From Desulfatibacillum alkenivorans DSM 16219 (lineage in GTDB: Bacteria > Desulfobacterota > Desulfobacteria > Desulfobacterales > Desulfatibacillaceae): a DNA stretch of 51,808 nucleotides. The stretch is taken from NCBI RefSeq assembly GCF_900142135.1, contig NZ_FQZU01000030.1, positions 1 to 51,808 on the forward strand, written 5' to 3'. This document shows positions 1 to 8,551 of this stretch, piece by piece; the stretch's first letter is position 1, and every line of letters begins with the position of its first letter. A model generated the notes under the pieces. The model made no database searches and was not told the origin of the DNA. It saw nothing but the letters and a program-made list of their open reading frames with translations. Both the position numbers and the translations under genes were made by a program.

Positions 1-382
1 ATACCAAGTTGCTGTCATTTGAGTAATTTGCTCATTCGTTTTCCGGGCTTTGGATCCACACCCCGGCGCTATTCGGGAAAGACGATGGGTCCCCGTTTCC
101 GGGATTGCGTCACGATGATTGCAAAACAACCGCAATCATCCCGCCGCCCTCCCTCCACGGGGATGACGGAGAGCGGCGGCCATGCCGGACAAAGAGGGGG
201 AGAGGCCGCCCCCGGCATCCTCATAAAAGGGCTTCAAGCGCCCTTTGCTCTTTCGCTTACCGCAAATAATCGTCATCCCGGCAAGGGCGATCCTGCTTTT
301 TAGGATCGTCCGCAAGCCGGGACCCAGCGTCTTTTTGATTTTTTCCTGAAATATTCTTACCTTTTTGAACGCAACTTGGTAT
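1..382. repeat. MITE-like element with 12-bp terminal inverted repeats
   Basis: Bases 1-12 (ATACCAAGTTGC) are the exact reverse complement of bases 371-382. Between them lie several strong hairpins: 114-122 with 131-139, and a long one at about 276-322 in which TCCCGGC pairs with GCCGGGA and an inner GATCCT/AGGATC arm extends the stem. The block 271-340 resembles the CGTCATCCCGGC...GGGACCCAGCGTC type of intergenic repeat common in delta-proteobacterial genomes. No convincing gene lies inside. The left end coincides with the window start, so the element may extend further left, and a target-site duplication cannot be judged. Confidence 0.55.
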
Positions 383-775
383 AAGAAGTCCGGCTTTGCA
401 CTTCACACGGGCGAAAGCGCTGATGGACTTCAAACCCGACATGAAACCGATCTCGGGGTGTATTGCTTGAAATAGATGTGCAAGGGATCATTTTGTTGGG
501 TTTCGCAGGGAGAGAGAACCACCTGAAAGAGATCCCTCAAAACATATAGGTCATGGGACTTCAATATGCCGTCCCCACGCTCTACCCAACCTACATTTTA
601 TATGTAAAAATAGTAGGTTGGGTAGAGTTTTGGAGACCTTTCCTCTGAGGCTGTTTTCTTTGCGCCGGGAGCAATGCTCAAAGCCGGAAGCATATGGACG
701 AAACCCAACAAATACCTTTTAAGTTGGAATGCCGCATCTTGTTTGCCGGCAACCTGGCGTCATTCCCGGAGGCAT
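383..775. other. Non-coding stretch downstream of cobT
   Basis: I see no gene with a ribosome-binding site or family similarity here. It contains the 580-627 hairpin and an imperfect stem, GGAATGCCGC (725-734) with GCGTCATTCC (757-766), that could end the cob transcript coming from the right. No T-run follows that stem on the minus strand, so it is at best a weak terminator. Confidence 0.5.
580..627. repeat. Long perfect hairpin, REP-like
   Basis: CTCTACCCAACCTAC (580-594) pairs perfectly with GTAGGTTGGGTAGAG (613-627) across an 18-nt AT-rich loop. The GTAGGTTGGGTAGAG arm resembles a core found in many bacterial REP-type intergenic palindromes. No T-run of terminator length follows on either strand. 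A mobile palindromic unit is the simplest reading. Confidence 0.5.
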
Positions 776-1858
776 CTATTCCTTGTTGGTCACGCCCGCC
801 TGCTCAAAGGTCAAAACCTCCTTGAACACCTTGACCGACGCTTCCAGAATATTCATGGCCAAGGCGCCTCCGGTGCCTTCGCCCAGCCTAAGGCCTAAAT
901 CCAGGATGGGCTTAAGGCCCAAATGGTCCAGCATGAGCTTGTGTCCCGGCTCTTCCGAGCAATGCCCGGCGAACATGTATTGCCCGGCCAGAGGGCATAA
1001 AGCCTGGGCGATCAAAGCGCCCGCCGTGGAGATGAACCCGTCGATAACCACTGGCTTCTTATGATAAGCGGCAGCCAGAACGATGCCGGCAATGCCCGCG
1101 ATTTCGTAGCCGCCCACCTTGGCCAAAACGTCCAGGCCGTCCTTGGGATTGGGCTGGTTCACGTCGATTCCTTTTTGGATGGCGGCCTTTTTACGCTTGA
1201 GGCCTTGGTCATCCACGCCCGTGCCCCGGCCGGTCATGTCGTCCAGCCCGGCGCCGGTCAAAACCGCGCCGATGGCTGCGGAAGGGGTTGTGTTGCCAAT
1301 GCCCATGTCGCCGGTTCCAAGCACCTGAACGCCTTCGTTTATCAGAGCGGACGCCCTTTCAAACCCGCACAGGATGGCCTTTTCCGCCTGCTCTTTGGTC
1401 ATGGCCGGGCCTTTGGCGAAATTCTCCGTACCCGGAGCGATTTTGTGGGAAAAGAAAATGTCGCCGGTTTCCAGCCCCAGGCTCGTCGGGTCCACCTTCA
1501 TGCCCATGTCCACCACGATGACCTTGGCGCCCACATGCCGGCACAGGCAATTAATGCCTGCGCCGCCCGCCAGGAAATTCTTGACCATCTCCCCGGTAAC
1601 CTCCTGGGGAAAGGCGCTCACGCCCTCGTCAACAATGCCGTGATCTCCGGCCATGACGATCACGGCCTTGGAGGAGACGTCCGGATCCTGGACGCCCATA
1701 ATTCCGCACAACTTTTCTCCAATATCATGCAACCGGCCCAAAGCCCTGGGCGGCACGGCCAGCTTGGCCGTGTGCTCTTTGGCTTGCTCCACCATGGATT
1801 CATCAATGGGCTGGATGCTGTCCAGGACGTCCTGAAGGTTTTTGATCTTTGTCTCCAC
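776..1858 (-). CDS. cobT: Nicotinate-nucleotide--dimethylbenzimidazole phosphoribosyltransferase
   Basis: CobT activates the lower ligand base: it transfers phosphoribose from nicotinate mononucleotide to a benzimidazole, giving the alpha-riboside phosphate used by CobS. The 360-aa length is normal. Family blocks are visible: GTGDMGIGNTTPSAAI, a GRGTGVDD segment, and near the C-terminus LRLGEGTGGALA, which holds the glutamate known to be the catalytic base in Salmonella CobT. The start is GTG, supported by AAGGAG seven bases upstream. It is the last gene of the cobamide operon, 21 bp after cbiB. With a bzaF-like gene at the head of the locus, the natural substrate may be 5-hydroxybenzimidazole rather than dimethylbenzimidazole; this is inference. 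Confidence 0.95.
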   Translation of the reverse strand: METKIKNLQDVLDSIQPIDESMVEQAKEHTAKLAVPPRALGRLHDIGEKLCGIMGVQDPDVSSKAVIVMAGDHGIVDEGVSAFPQEVTGEMVKNFLAGGAGINCLCRHVGAKVIVVDMGMKVDPTSLGLETGDIFFSHKIAPGTENFAKGPAMTKEQAEKAILCGFERASALINEGVQVLGTGDMGIGNTTPSAAIGAVLTGAGLDDMTGRGTGVDDQGLKRKKAAIQKGIDVNQPNPKDGLDVLAKVGGYEIAGIAGIVLAAAYHKKPVVIDGFISTAGALIAQALCPLAGQYMFAGHCSEEPGHKLMLDHLGLKPILDLGLRLGEGTGGALAMNILEASVKVFKEVLTFEQAGVTNKE

Positions 1859-1879
1859 TGCTAAACTCCTTTGATTATT

Positions 1880-2839
1880 TTAAGATGCCGCCGCTGCCAA
1901 GACGGCGAAAAGCAATCCCAAAAAAGACGCGGCCAGCATGAGGCGCCGCGCCTTTGTGATGTGCTCCGCTCCGGGATCGCCGAATTGTTCTCCCAAAAAG
2001 GGCTTGTCCACCAGCTCGCCGTGATACACGGCCGGGCCGTTCAGCCTGATTTCCAAAGCGCCTGCAAAGGCGGCTTCAGGGTATCCGGCATTGGGGCTTT
2101 TGTGGTTTTTCCCCTCCAACACGGCCGTCTTAAACGCCTTTTGGTGCGCAAGCCCCATCATGCGGGCCGCCAGGGCGATAATGGGGATGGAAAGGCGCGC
2201 CGGGATGAAATTGGCGGCGTCGTCCAACCGGGCCGAGGCCTTGCCGAAAAGGATGTATTGCTCGTTTTTGTAGCCCACCATGGAATCCAGGGTGCTGGTC
2301 ATCTTGAACGCCATGGCCGCCGGAGCGCCTCCCACGGCGATCCAGAACAAAGGCGACAGAACCCCGTCCACAAAATTTTCCGCCACGGTTTCTACGGCCG
2401 CCTTGCACATCTGAGTAGGCGTTAAATCCCTTGTTTCCCGCCCAACAATCATGGAAAGCTCGGCCCTGGCTTTTTCCGTTTCTCCCTGGCGAAGGGGCTT
2501 CTCCACGGCGTAAGCCGCCTTGTCCAGGCACCGGGGGGCGATGCTGAAATACAGGATGACTATTTCCAGAACGGCGCCCAACCAGGGATGAATTGCGGCC
2601 CCTAAAGCCAAAACCAGCCAGCCTGAGAACCAAACCAGGGCAACAAGGCATAACGTGAACAAAGCCCCGGCCCAGACCGTAGGGACTGAAAGGCGCCGAA
2701 AAGGCTGCTCCCAGCCTTCAATCAACCGCCCCATAAGACGGATGGGATGGGGCATGCCCTGGGGGTCGCCCAGGATCATGTCCAGGACGAATGCGATGAT
2801 AAGGGCCTGCCACAGAGGCAGGGGCAAATCGGGGGTCAT
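1880..2839 (-). CDS. cbiB: Adenosylcobinamide-phosphate synthase (CbiB/CobD family)
   Basis: Integral membrane protein of 319 aa that attaches the aminopropanol (phosphate) linker to adenosylcobyric acid. The N-terminal part has the family pattern of a hydrophobic helix followed by LGDPQGMPHPIRLMGRL, and later blocks include RDLTPTQMCKAAVETVAENFVD-type sequence and a KMTSTLDSMVGYKN segment typical of CbiB. I start it at the ATG at 2839, whose ATGA overlaps the stop of the upstream cobD; a longer reading upstream would run through cobD in another frame and is not family-like. Confidence 0.95.
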   Translation of the reverse strand: MTPDLPLPLWQALIIAFVLDMILGDPQGMPHPIRLMGRLIEGWEQPFRRLSVPTVWAGALFTLCLVALVWFSGWLVLALGAAIHPWLGAVLEIVILYFSIAPRCLDKAAYAVEKPLRQGETEKARAELSMIVGRETRDLTPTQMCKAAVETVAENFVDGVLSPLFWIAVGGAPAAMAFKMTSTLDSMVGYKNEQYILFGKASARLDDAANFIPARLSIPIIALAARMMGLAHQKAFKTAVLEGKNHKSPNAGYPEAAFAGALEIRLNGPAVYHGELVDKPFLGEQFGDPGAEHITKARRLMLAASFLGLLFAVLAAAAS

Positions 2840-3936
2840 GCACTTTCCTTTTCCATAAAATCGTTCGCCAGCGAGGCCAACAGGTCCGCGGCCCTGGCGT
2901 TGGATTGGGGATCTTTCAGGGAAATGCGAACGTAGGCCGGACCCAATCCCTGGAAGTTGGAGCAATTCCGTATCAATAGACGTTTTTCCAGCATCTTTTG
3001 CCAGACGATCTGAGAGTCGAGGCCTTCAGGGAGTCTAAAAAGCACAAAAGGCGTTGCACCGGGAAAGGCTGTCAGACCATCGGCCCGGGCCGCCCTGTCC
3101 TCCATGGCCTTTCGCTCCCGGGCCGTGTATTCGGCTGTTTTTGCAATATAAGCCAGGGCGTCTTCCCGGTTGTCCAGAGCGAATTGCACCGCCTTTTGGG
3201 CCAGGCTGCCCACGCTCCAGGGGAGTTGAAAGGCCTCCAGCTTTTCTTTCAGTCTTGGGGGAGAGATAGCAAAGCCGATCCGCAGGCCGGGAACCTTGAA
3301 AATTTTCGAAAAGGAACTCAGGACAATCACGTTATCCATCCCGGCTTTCGCCAAAGAATAGTCCGCATAGTCCCGGACAAAGGGAAGGTACGACTCGTCC
3401 ACCACAAAAACCGTCCCGGGGCATTTCCCCGCCGTCCATTGGATTTTGTCTCGGGAGTACAGATCGCCCGTGGGGTTGTTGGGATTGCACAAAAAGACCA
3501 GCTGGCTGTCCTTGGCGGCTTTGACCATGTCCGGAAGATCGTGCTTGAAGCTGTCGCCTGGTTCCGTAAAGCCTCGGGCGAAAGGCATCTTATTCATGGC
3601 GCAGGCGTCGGCATAATCCGCATAGGTCGGCCCCAAAACCAAAGCTTTGCCGGAGGAAAGAATCCTTGGCAAGGAGTATATGAACTGGGTGGTTCCGCCC
3701 GCGGCCAGCACCTTTGCCGGGTCCATGCCGTGCAAATCCGCAAAGGCCCGGGTTGTGGAGCCCGCGTCCGCTTCGGGAAGATTTACGGCGCAGTCCATGG
3801 AGTTTTTAAGATGCTCCAGCATGCCCGGCATGGGCCCCAGTGGGTTGGTGTTGGAGCTCATGTCCATAATGCCGGAGGGCGTCAGACCCATTTTCGCCGC
3901 TGCTTCGGCGATGTTTCCGCCGTGTCCTGCAATCAT
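2836..3936 (-). CDS. cobD: Threonine-phosphate decarboxylase / CobD-like PLP aminotransferase
   Basis: PLP-dependent fold type I enzyme of 366 aa, expected to decarboxylate L-threonine-O-3-phosphate to aminopropanol phosphate for the nucleotide loop. It opens with the family signature HGGNIAEAA and has SSNTNPLGP, the NPNNPTGDLYS block, and SSFSKIFKVPGLRIGF, where the lysine should bind PLP. The ATG at 3936 gives the standard N-terminus; the reading frame stays open further upstream but lacks family similarity. It overlaps cobS by ATGA and cbiB by ATGA. A histidinol-phosphate aminotransferase is the main alternative from sequence alone, but the start motif and neighbours favour CobD. Confidence 0.92.
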   Translation of the reverse strand: MIAGHGGNIAEAAAKMGLTPSGIMDMSSNTNPLGPMPGMLEHLKNSMDCAVNLPEADAGSTTRAFADLHGMDPAKVLAAGGTTQFIYSLPRILSSGKALVLGPTYADYADACAMNKMPFARGFTEPGDSFKHDLPDMVKAAKDSQLVFLCNPNNPTGDLYSRDKIQWTAGKCPGTVFVVDESYLPFVRDYADYSLAKAGMDNVIVLSSFSKIFKVPGLRIGFAISPPRLKEKLEAFQLPWSVGSLAQKAVQFALDNREDALAYIAKTAEYTARERKAMEDRAARADGLTAFPGATPFVLFRLPEGLDSQIVWQKMLEKRLLIRNCSNFQGLGPAYVRISLKDPQSNARAADLLASLANDFMEKESA

Positions 3937-4700
3937 GTCCAGGCTCCTGACAGCATGAGCAAGGCCAGAGCCTCGTTCACTTCGTTCATGGCGCCCAACA
4001 TGTCGCCGGTGATGCAGCCCATCTTGGCCTTGTAAAAGGCCAGGAGAGCAAAGGTGGAAACGCCGAAGGCCGCAATGGTCATCACCCCGGCCGCGCCCAT
4101 TCCCAGGATCAAGCATACGGGGATCGCCAAAGGGAAAAAGGCTTTCATGGGCAGGGGCTTTTCAAAAAACGATCCGCCCGTGCCGCTTGGCCTGCCGTAG
4201 GGCAAAAATCTCATGCCGAAAAGCATGCTTCCCCTGGCCAGGGCAGGCGCCGCCGTAATCGCTAAAAACCGGTGATGCTCCAGGCCTGACAGGCCGCCCC
4301 ACTTGATCCCCAAGCAGGCGGCCGCGGCGACCAGCCCCATGACGCCTATGCGGCTGTCCTTCATGATTTCCAGGGCGCGCTCCCGGGGACGGTGGGAAAA
4401 CAGGCCGTCGGCCGCATCGGAGAGTCCGTCCAGATGCAAGGCGCCGGATAGGGCCGCCAGCAAAACCACGTCCAAAACCGCAACCGTGGAAGGCGGCCAG
4501 ACGTTAAGCGCCAAAAAATCAAAGCAAGCCGTGATAAAGCCCAGGATCAACCCCGCCACGGGAAACCAGGCGACCATGACCGAGGCGTCAAAATATTCAA
4601 CCTCGCCCGCAGGCAGGGTGGTGAGAAACTGCGTGGCGCCCCGCAGTCCGCACAGGCGCTCCATGAAACGAGAATTTGTAAGCCGCTTTTTTAAATCCAT
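3933..4700 (-). CDS. cobS: Cobalamin 5'-phosphate synthase
   Basis: Polytopic membrane enzyme (255 aa) that condenses adenosylcobinamide-GDP with the alpha-riboside of the lower base. The acidic family motif is visible as HLDGLSDAADGLFSH, followed by KDSRIGVMG. Several hydrophobic segments fit the 5-7 helices of CobS. The start at 4700 (MDLKKRL) lies 11 bp after the cobU stop; the open frame further upstream overlaps cobU and shows no homology. Confidence 0.95.
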   Translation of the reverse strand: MDLKKRLTNSRFMERLCGLRGATQFLTTLPAGEVEYFDASVMVAWFPVAGLILGFITACFDFLALNVWPPSTVAVLDVVLLAALSGALHLDGLSDAADGLFSHRPRERALEIMKDSRIGVMGLVAAAACLGIKWGGLSGLEHHRFLAITAAPALARGSMLFGMRFLPYGRPSGTGGSFFEKPLPMKAFFPLAIPVCLILGMGAAGVMTIAAFGVSTFALLAFYKAKMGCITGDMLGAMNEVNEALALLMLSGAWT

Positions 4701-4711
4701 TCTAAAACCAA

Positions 4712-5233
4712 CTATCCTTTGATGGTTACGGGAATGCCCGCAACCACCCACTGCACCTGATCGCAGGCTTTTGCCATGATCTGGTTGACCTTGCCCGCCG
4801 CGTCCCGAAAAAGGCGCGACAAGGCGTTTTCCGGCACGATTCCGGCGCCCACTTCGTTGGAAACCAAAATGACCGGGCACGGCGCCTTTTGAATGGCCTC
4901 AGCCAATTCCTTCGCCTTATCCGCGATTTGATCCTGAGTCTTGTCCGCCAAAACCAGGTTGGAAATCCATAGGGTCAGGCAGTCCACCAGAATCACCCGG
5001 CCCGGACGGGCGTTGTCCGCAACGGCTTTGGCAAGTTCCACGGGTTCTTCCACGGTTTGCCAGTCGTCGCCCCGATCCGCCTGATGCCGGGCCACCCGAT
5101 CCTCCATTTCATCGTCCAAGGGCTGGCATGTAGCGATGAAAACTTTTTCCGAAACATCCTGAGCGTTAGCCAAGTCCAAAGCAATGGAGCTTTTTCCGGA
5201 CCGGCATCCGCCAATCACCAAAACCGGCTTCAT
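4712..5233 (-). CDS. cobU: Adenosylcobinamide kinase / guanylyltransferase
   Basis: Bifunctional enzyme of 173 aa that phosphorylates adenosylcobinamide and then transfers GMP to it. The P-loop GGCRSGKSS sits at residues 8-16, RHQADRGDDW contains the histidine expected to carry the GMP, and VDCLTLWISNL plus SNEVGAGIVPE are standard CobU blocks. Its ATG shares one base with the TAA of cbiP (TAATG), a typical coupling arrangement. Confidence 0.95.
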   Translation of the reverse strand: MKPVLVIGGCRSGKSSIALDLANAQDVSEKVFIATCQPLDDEMEDRVARHQADRGDDWQTVEEPVELAKAVADNARPGRVILVDCLTLWISNLVLADKTQDQIADKAKELAEAIQKAPCPVILVSNEVGAGIVPENALSRLFRDAAGKVNQIMAKACDQVQWVVAGIPVTIKG

Positions 5234-6753
5234 TATTCCATGGCCTCCTTGATGAGGGCGTCAACATCCACGTGCTTTTCAAAATGCCGGGCCAGCATGT
5301 CGTATTGCCGGTCCCTGGCCTGCATGCCGGACTCTTCCGTGATTTCCAGACCTTCCAGGCCCAGGCTTTTCAGCCACTTCTTCAGGACCGCCGGAGAATC
5401 AAAGAGGCCGTGCATATACGTCCCCATCACCCGGCCGTTGTCCGACATGGCGCCGTCGTAGTCCTGACAGGCTTGCTGGTTGCGATCCAAAACCTTGAAC
5501 AAACCTTGGGACCGCTCCTTTCCGGAATTCAAATCCTCGGGCAAGGCGGTCTGGCCCATGTGGATTTCGTATCCAGCGCCGGAAACGCCGTCCCATTCAA
5601 AGTTGGACAAAGTGGTGGTTTTGGGCGCCTTGAGAACCGTGACATGAGGCAGAAGGCCCAGGCCTTCGGTAGCGCCGGGCTTTCCTTCCAGGCCGCCTGG
5701 GTCCTGCACTTCTTTGCCCAGCATCTGGTAGCCGCCGCAAACGCCCAAAACGCGCCCGCCGCTTTGCACATACTCCCTAATTTTGGCGGTCCAGCCCGTC
5801 TGCTCCAGCCAGTCCAGGTCGTTCCGGGTGCTTTTGGAGCCGGGCAGGATGACTGCCTTGTACGGCGTCAGGTCCCGCACGCGTTCCACAAAATCAACGC
5901 CCAGGCCTTTCACCTGAAACAAAGGGTCGAAATCCGTAAAATTGGAAATATGCGGAATGCGGACCACCAAAACCGTGGGGGTTTTGGAGGGATCGGTTTT
6001 GGCCTCGGGGTGCTCGATCACCACCGAATCCTCGGACTGAATATGAAAATGATCGAACCAGGGCAGCACCCCGAAAACCCGTTTGCCGGTTTTCTTTTGG
6101 ATCCAATCCACGCCGTCCTTGAACAGGGTTATATCCCCCCGAAAACGGTTGATGATGAATCCGGCTATCTGGTCCTGCTGCTCCTTTTCCAGGCAGGCCA
6201 AAGTGCCCACAATCTGAGCGAAAACCCCGCCCCGGTCGATGTCCGCGGTGAGGATGACCGGCGCGTCCGCATAGGCGGCCATTTTCAGGTTTACGATGTC
6301 CCGTGCCATGAGGTTGACCTCGGCGCAGGAGCCCGCGCCTTCCATAACCACCACGTCGTTTTCCGCGCGGAGGCGGTCCAGGGCCTGGCAGGCCGCGTCA
6401 AACAGCCGGGCTTTTTCCTTGTGGTATTGCACGGCGGAAAAATCCTGCAAGACCTTGCCCAGCAAAACCACCTGGGAGCCGATCTGGGTTACGGGCTTTA
6501 AGAGCACCGGGTTCATATCCACATGGGGGGGAACCCGGGCCGCCTCCGCCTGGACGATCTGGGCCCGGCCCATTTCCAACCCTTCGGGGGTGACGCCCGA
6601 GTTGTTGGACATGTTCTGGGCCTTGTACGGGCTGACTGCATAGCCTTTGTCGGAAAAAATCCGGCATAAGGCCGTGGCGATCACGCTTTTTCCCACGTCC
6701 GAGCCTGTGCCGAAGGCGGCCAGGCATTTGGCTTTTTTATTTTCCTGCTTCAT
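5233..6753 (-). CDS. cbiP: Adenosylcobyric acid synthase (glutamine-hydrolysing)
   Basis: CbiP/CobQ amidates the b, d, e and g side chains of the corrin ring. The 506-aa protein has the dethiobiotin-synthetase-like ATP-binding domain first (FGTGSDVGKSVIATAL, then YKAQNMSNNSGVT) and a type 1 glutamine amidotransferase domain second, with the nucleophile cysteine in GVCGGYQMLG and a C-terminal histidine in GTYMHGLFDSP. It sits between cbiH (4-bp overlap) and cobU (1-bp overlap). Confidence 0.96.
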   Translation of the reverse strand: MKQENKKAKCLAAFGTGSDVGKSVIATALCRIFSDKGYAVSPYKAQNMSNNSGVTPEGLEMGRAQIVQAEAARVPPHVDMNPVLLKPVTQIGSQVVLLGKVLQDFSAVQYHKEKARLFDAACQALDRLRAENDVVVMEGAGSCAEVNLMARDIVNLKMAAYADAPVILTADIDRGGVFAQIVGTLACLEKEQQDQIAGFIINRFRGDITLFKDGVDWIQKKTGKRVFGVLPWFDHFHIQSEDSVVIEHPEAKTDPSKTPTVLVVRIPHISNFTDFDPLFQVKGLGVDFVERVRDLTPYKAVILPGSKSTRNDLDWLEQTGWTAKIREYVQSGGRVLGVCGGYQMLGKEVQDPGGLEGKPGATEGLGLLPHVTVLKAPKTTTLSNFEWDGVSGAGYEIHMGQTALPEDLNSGKERSQGLFKVLDRNQQACQDYDGAMSDNGRVMGTYMHGLFDSPAVLKKWLKSLGLEGLEITEESGMQARDRQYDMLARHFEKHVDVDALIKEAME

Positions 6754-7613
6754 ATATCGTACTTCTTGCTGTATCCCCGGGGGGTGATCATCAAATCCCC
6801 ATGGATGAAGGTTGAGGAGTTCCCTATAAACACGATGCTTTGCATGCCCACGTCCGCCTTATCCAAATCCTGCAGCGAAGATAACTGAATGCGCTGATTC
6901 TCCCGCATGGCGCCAGTGACGACGCCCACAGGCGTGGCGCCCGCCCGATGCTCCAGGATGATCTCCCTGGCCCGGTTCAACTGCCAGTCGCGCTTTTTGC
7001 TTTTGGGGTTGTATATGGCGATGACGAAATCCGCCGAGGCGGCCGCGGCAATGCGCTTTTCGATCAATTCCCAGGGCGTGAGCAAATCGCTCAGGCTGAT
7101 GGCTGCAAAATCGTGGGTCAAAGGCGCGCCCAGCAAGGCCGCGCCCGCGCATAAAGCCGGAATGCCGGGGACCACCTCCACGTTCAGGCTTCCCTCAGCG
7201 CCGGCGTCACACGAATTGCAGGCGATATTACGGGTCGCCAAAATTTCCAAAACCAGACCGGCCATGGCGTACACGCCGGGATCTCCGCCCGAAACCAAGG
7301 CGCAGGATTGGCCTTTCAATGCTGCGTCAATGGCGGCCTCCACCCGGTCCACCTCTTTAGTCATGCCCGTGGCCAAAGTTTTCTTGCCCTGGATGACCGG
7401 TTCGATGATCTCCAGGTAGGTCTTGTAACCCACCACAATGTCCACAAACCCGAGCACTTCTTTGGCCCTGCCGGACATATGGAATTCGGCGCCCGGGCCG
7501 GTCCCCACTATGTAAAGGGCATTGCCGCTATGGCTACGGTCGCCGTTTTGCCGGCCTGTTTGGGCGTTATCAGGTTTCTCCGGCCCGTCGCCAGAATGGC
7601 TGCTGCTTCGCAT
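6750..7613 (-). CDS. cbiH: Cobalt-precorrin-3B C17-methyltransferase
   Basis: SAM-dependent ring-contraction methyltransferase of the tetrapyrrole methylase family. The core starts at about residue 31 with LYIVGTGPG; SGGDPGVYAMAG, VVPGIPALCAGAALLGAPL and IYNPKSKKRDWQL are the usual CbiH blocks. The start is odd. The only good one is the ATG at 7613, with AGGAG ten bases upstream, which makes the gene overlap cbiG by 106 bp and adds about 30 polar residues before the fold. The alternative is a GTG at the V of YIVG, which would cut the first strand and has no visible ribosome-binding site. Family assignment is firm, start less so. Confidence 0.92.
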   Translation of the reverse strand: MRSSSHSGDGPEKPDNAQTGRQNGDRSHSGNALYIVGTGPGAEFHMSGRAKEVLGFVDIVVGYKTYLEIIEPVIQGKKTLATGMTKEVDRVEAAIDAALKGQSCALVSGGDPGVYAMAGLVLEILATRNIACNSCDAGAEGSLNVEVVPGIPALCAGAALLGAPLTHDFAAISLSDLLTPWELIEKRIAAAASADFVIAIYNPKSKKRDWQLNRAREIILEHRAGATPVGVVTGAMRENQRIQLSSLQDLDKADVGMQSIVFIGNSSTFIHGDLMITPRGYSKKYDI

Positions 7614-8551
7614 ACGCTTTTTACTCCTATGTGCTTGTCCACCAGGGGAGAGGGATTGGGAACCATCTTCACCTGATCCAGTTCGTCGGTTGAATAAAAA
7701 TGAATGGGAACGTCCAGATCTTCGGCCAGTTGAAGCAGGCCGGGCTCATCCGCCTTGAGGTCCACGGAGACGATCCGGGCCAGGCTGTGCATGGACAAGC
7801 CCTGCGCCTTAAAAACTTCTCGAACGTGCGCTTCCAGCTCGTGTTTGGAAACGCCCCTCCGGCAGCCGATGCCCGCCACTAAACACTTGGGCCGTAAAAC
7901 CAGCACCAATCCGGGCAGGTCCCGCGCCTGGTAATCCACAAACACCCCGGACCGGGTTGGGGTGAACATGGCCGGCTCCTCGATCAATTCGTGAGGGATG
8001 TGGGGTTTGATCAGATTGTAGGGGTCGTGCATGGGCAAGGCCTGGCCCTTGATGTACGCCATGCTCACGTGCTTGATGGCCCGCTTGTTTTCAATATACA
8101 GCCCCTGCTCCCTGGCGATGACGTCAATGCTGGGCGCCTGGTTGACGTCCGTGGACGTGGTGATGACCGGCTGGGCGTCCAGGATGGAGGCAAGCTCCCT
8201 GGCTAATTCGTTGGCGCCGCCGATATGACCGGAAACCAGGCTGATGACAAAATGCCCGGCCTCGTCGCCGCAGATGACCGCCGGGTCCTTGGTTTTGTCC
8301 TCCATCAGATTGGCGATCACCCGGACCACAATGCCCGTAGCCATGATAAAATAATGGCCGTCGTATTGGCTCCAGACCTGGCCCAGAGTTCGGGAGAGCA
8401 ACGTGAACTCACCGTCGGCCCCGTCCATTTTCAGCTTGGAGGAGAAATACAACTCCACGCTTGGCCATGCAGCCTTAACCTTTTGGGCCAATTCTGCGGC
8501 GTTGGGCGTCATGGCCCAGACCGCCAGTTTTTTTTCGGACCAATCGGTCAT
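7508..8551 (-). CDS. cbiG: Cobalt-precorrin-5A hydrolase
   Basis: CbiG opens the delta-lactone of cobalt-precorrin-5A and releases acetaldehyde. The 347-aa protein has an N-terminal half with IMATGIVVRVIANLMEDKTKDPAV and SGHIGGANELARELA-type sequence and a C-terminal CbiG domain beginning LVAGIGCRRGVS. Its start overlaps the end of cbiF by ATGA, and its 3' end is read in a second frame as the 5' end of cbiH. Confidence 0.95.
   Translation of the reverse strand: MTDWSEKKLAVWAMTPNAAELAQKVKAAWPSVELYFSSKLKMDGADGEFTLLSRTLGQVWSQYDGHYFIMATGIVVRVIANLMEDKTKDPAVICGDEAGHFVISLVSGHIGGANELARELASILDAQPVITTSTDVNQAPSIDVIAREQGLYIENKRAIKHVSMAYIKGQALPMHDPYNLIKPHIPHELIEEPAMFTPTRSGVFVDYQARDLPGLVLVLRPKCLVAGIGCRRGVSKHELEAHVREVFKAQGLSMHSLARIVSVDLKADEPGLLQLAEDLDVPIHFYSTDELDQVKMVPNPSPLVDKHIGVKSVCEAAAILATGRRNLITPKQAGKTATVAIAAMPFT

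Noticed and set aside
1061-1864. Long plus-strand open frame antisense to cobT (267 codons)
   Set aside because: It mirrors the cobT codons on the opposite strand, has no ribosome-binding site and no family similarity. The same applies to long antisense frames over cobD, cbiP and bzaF.
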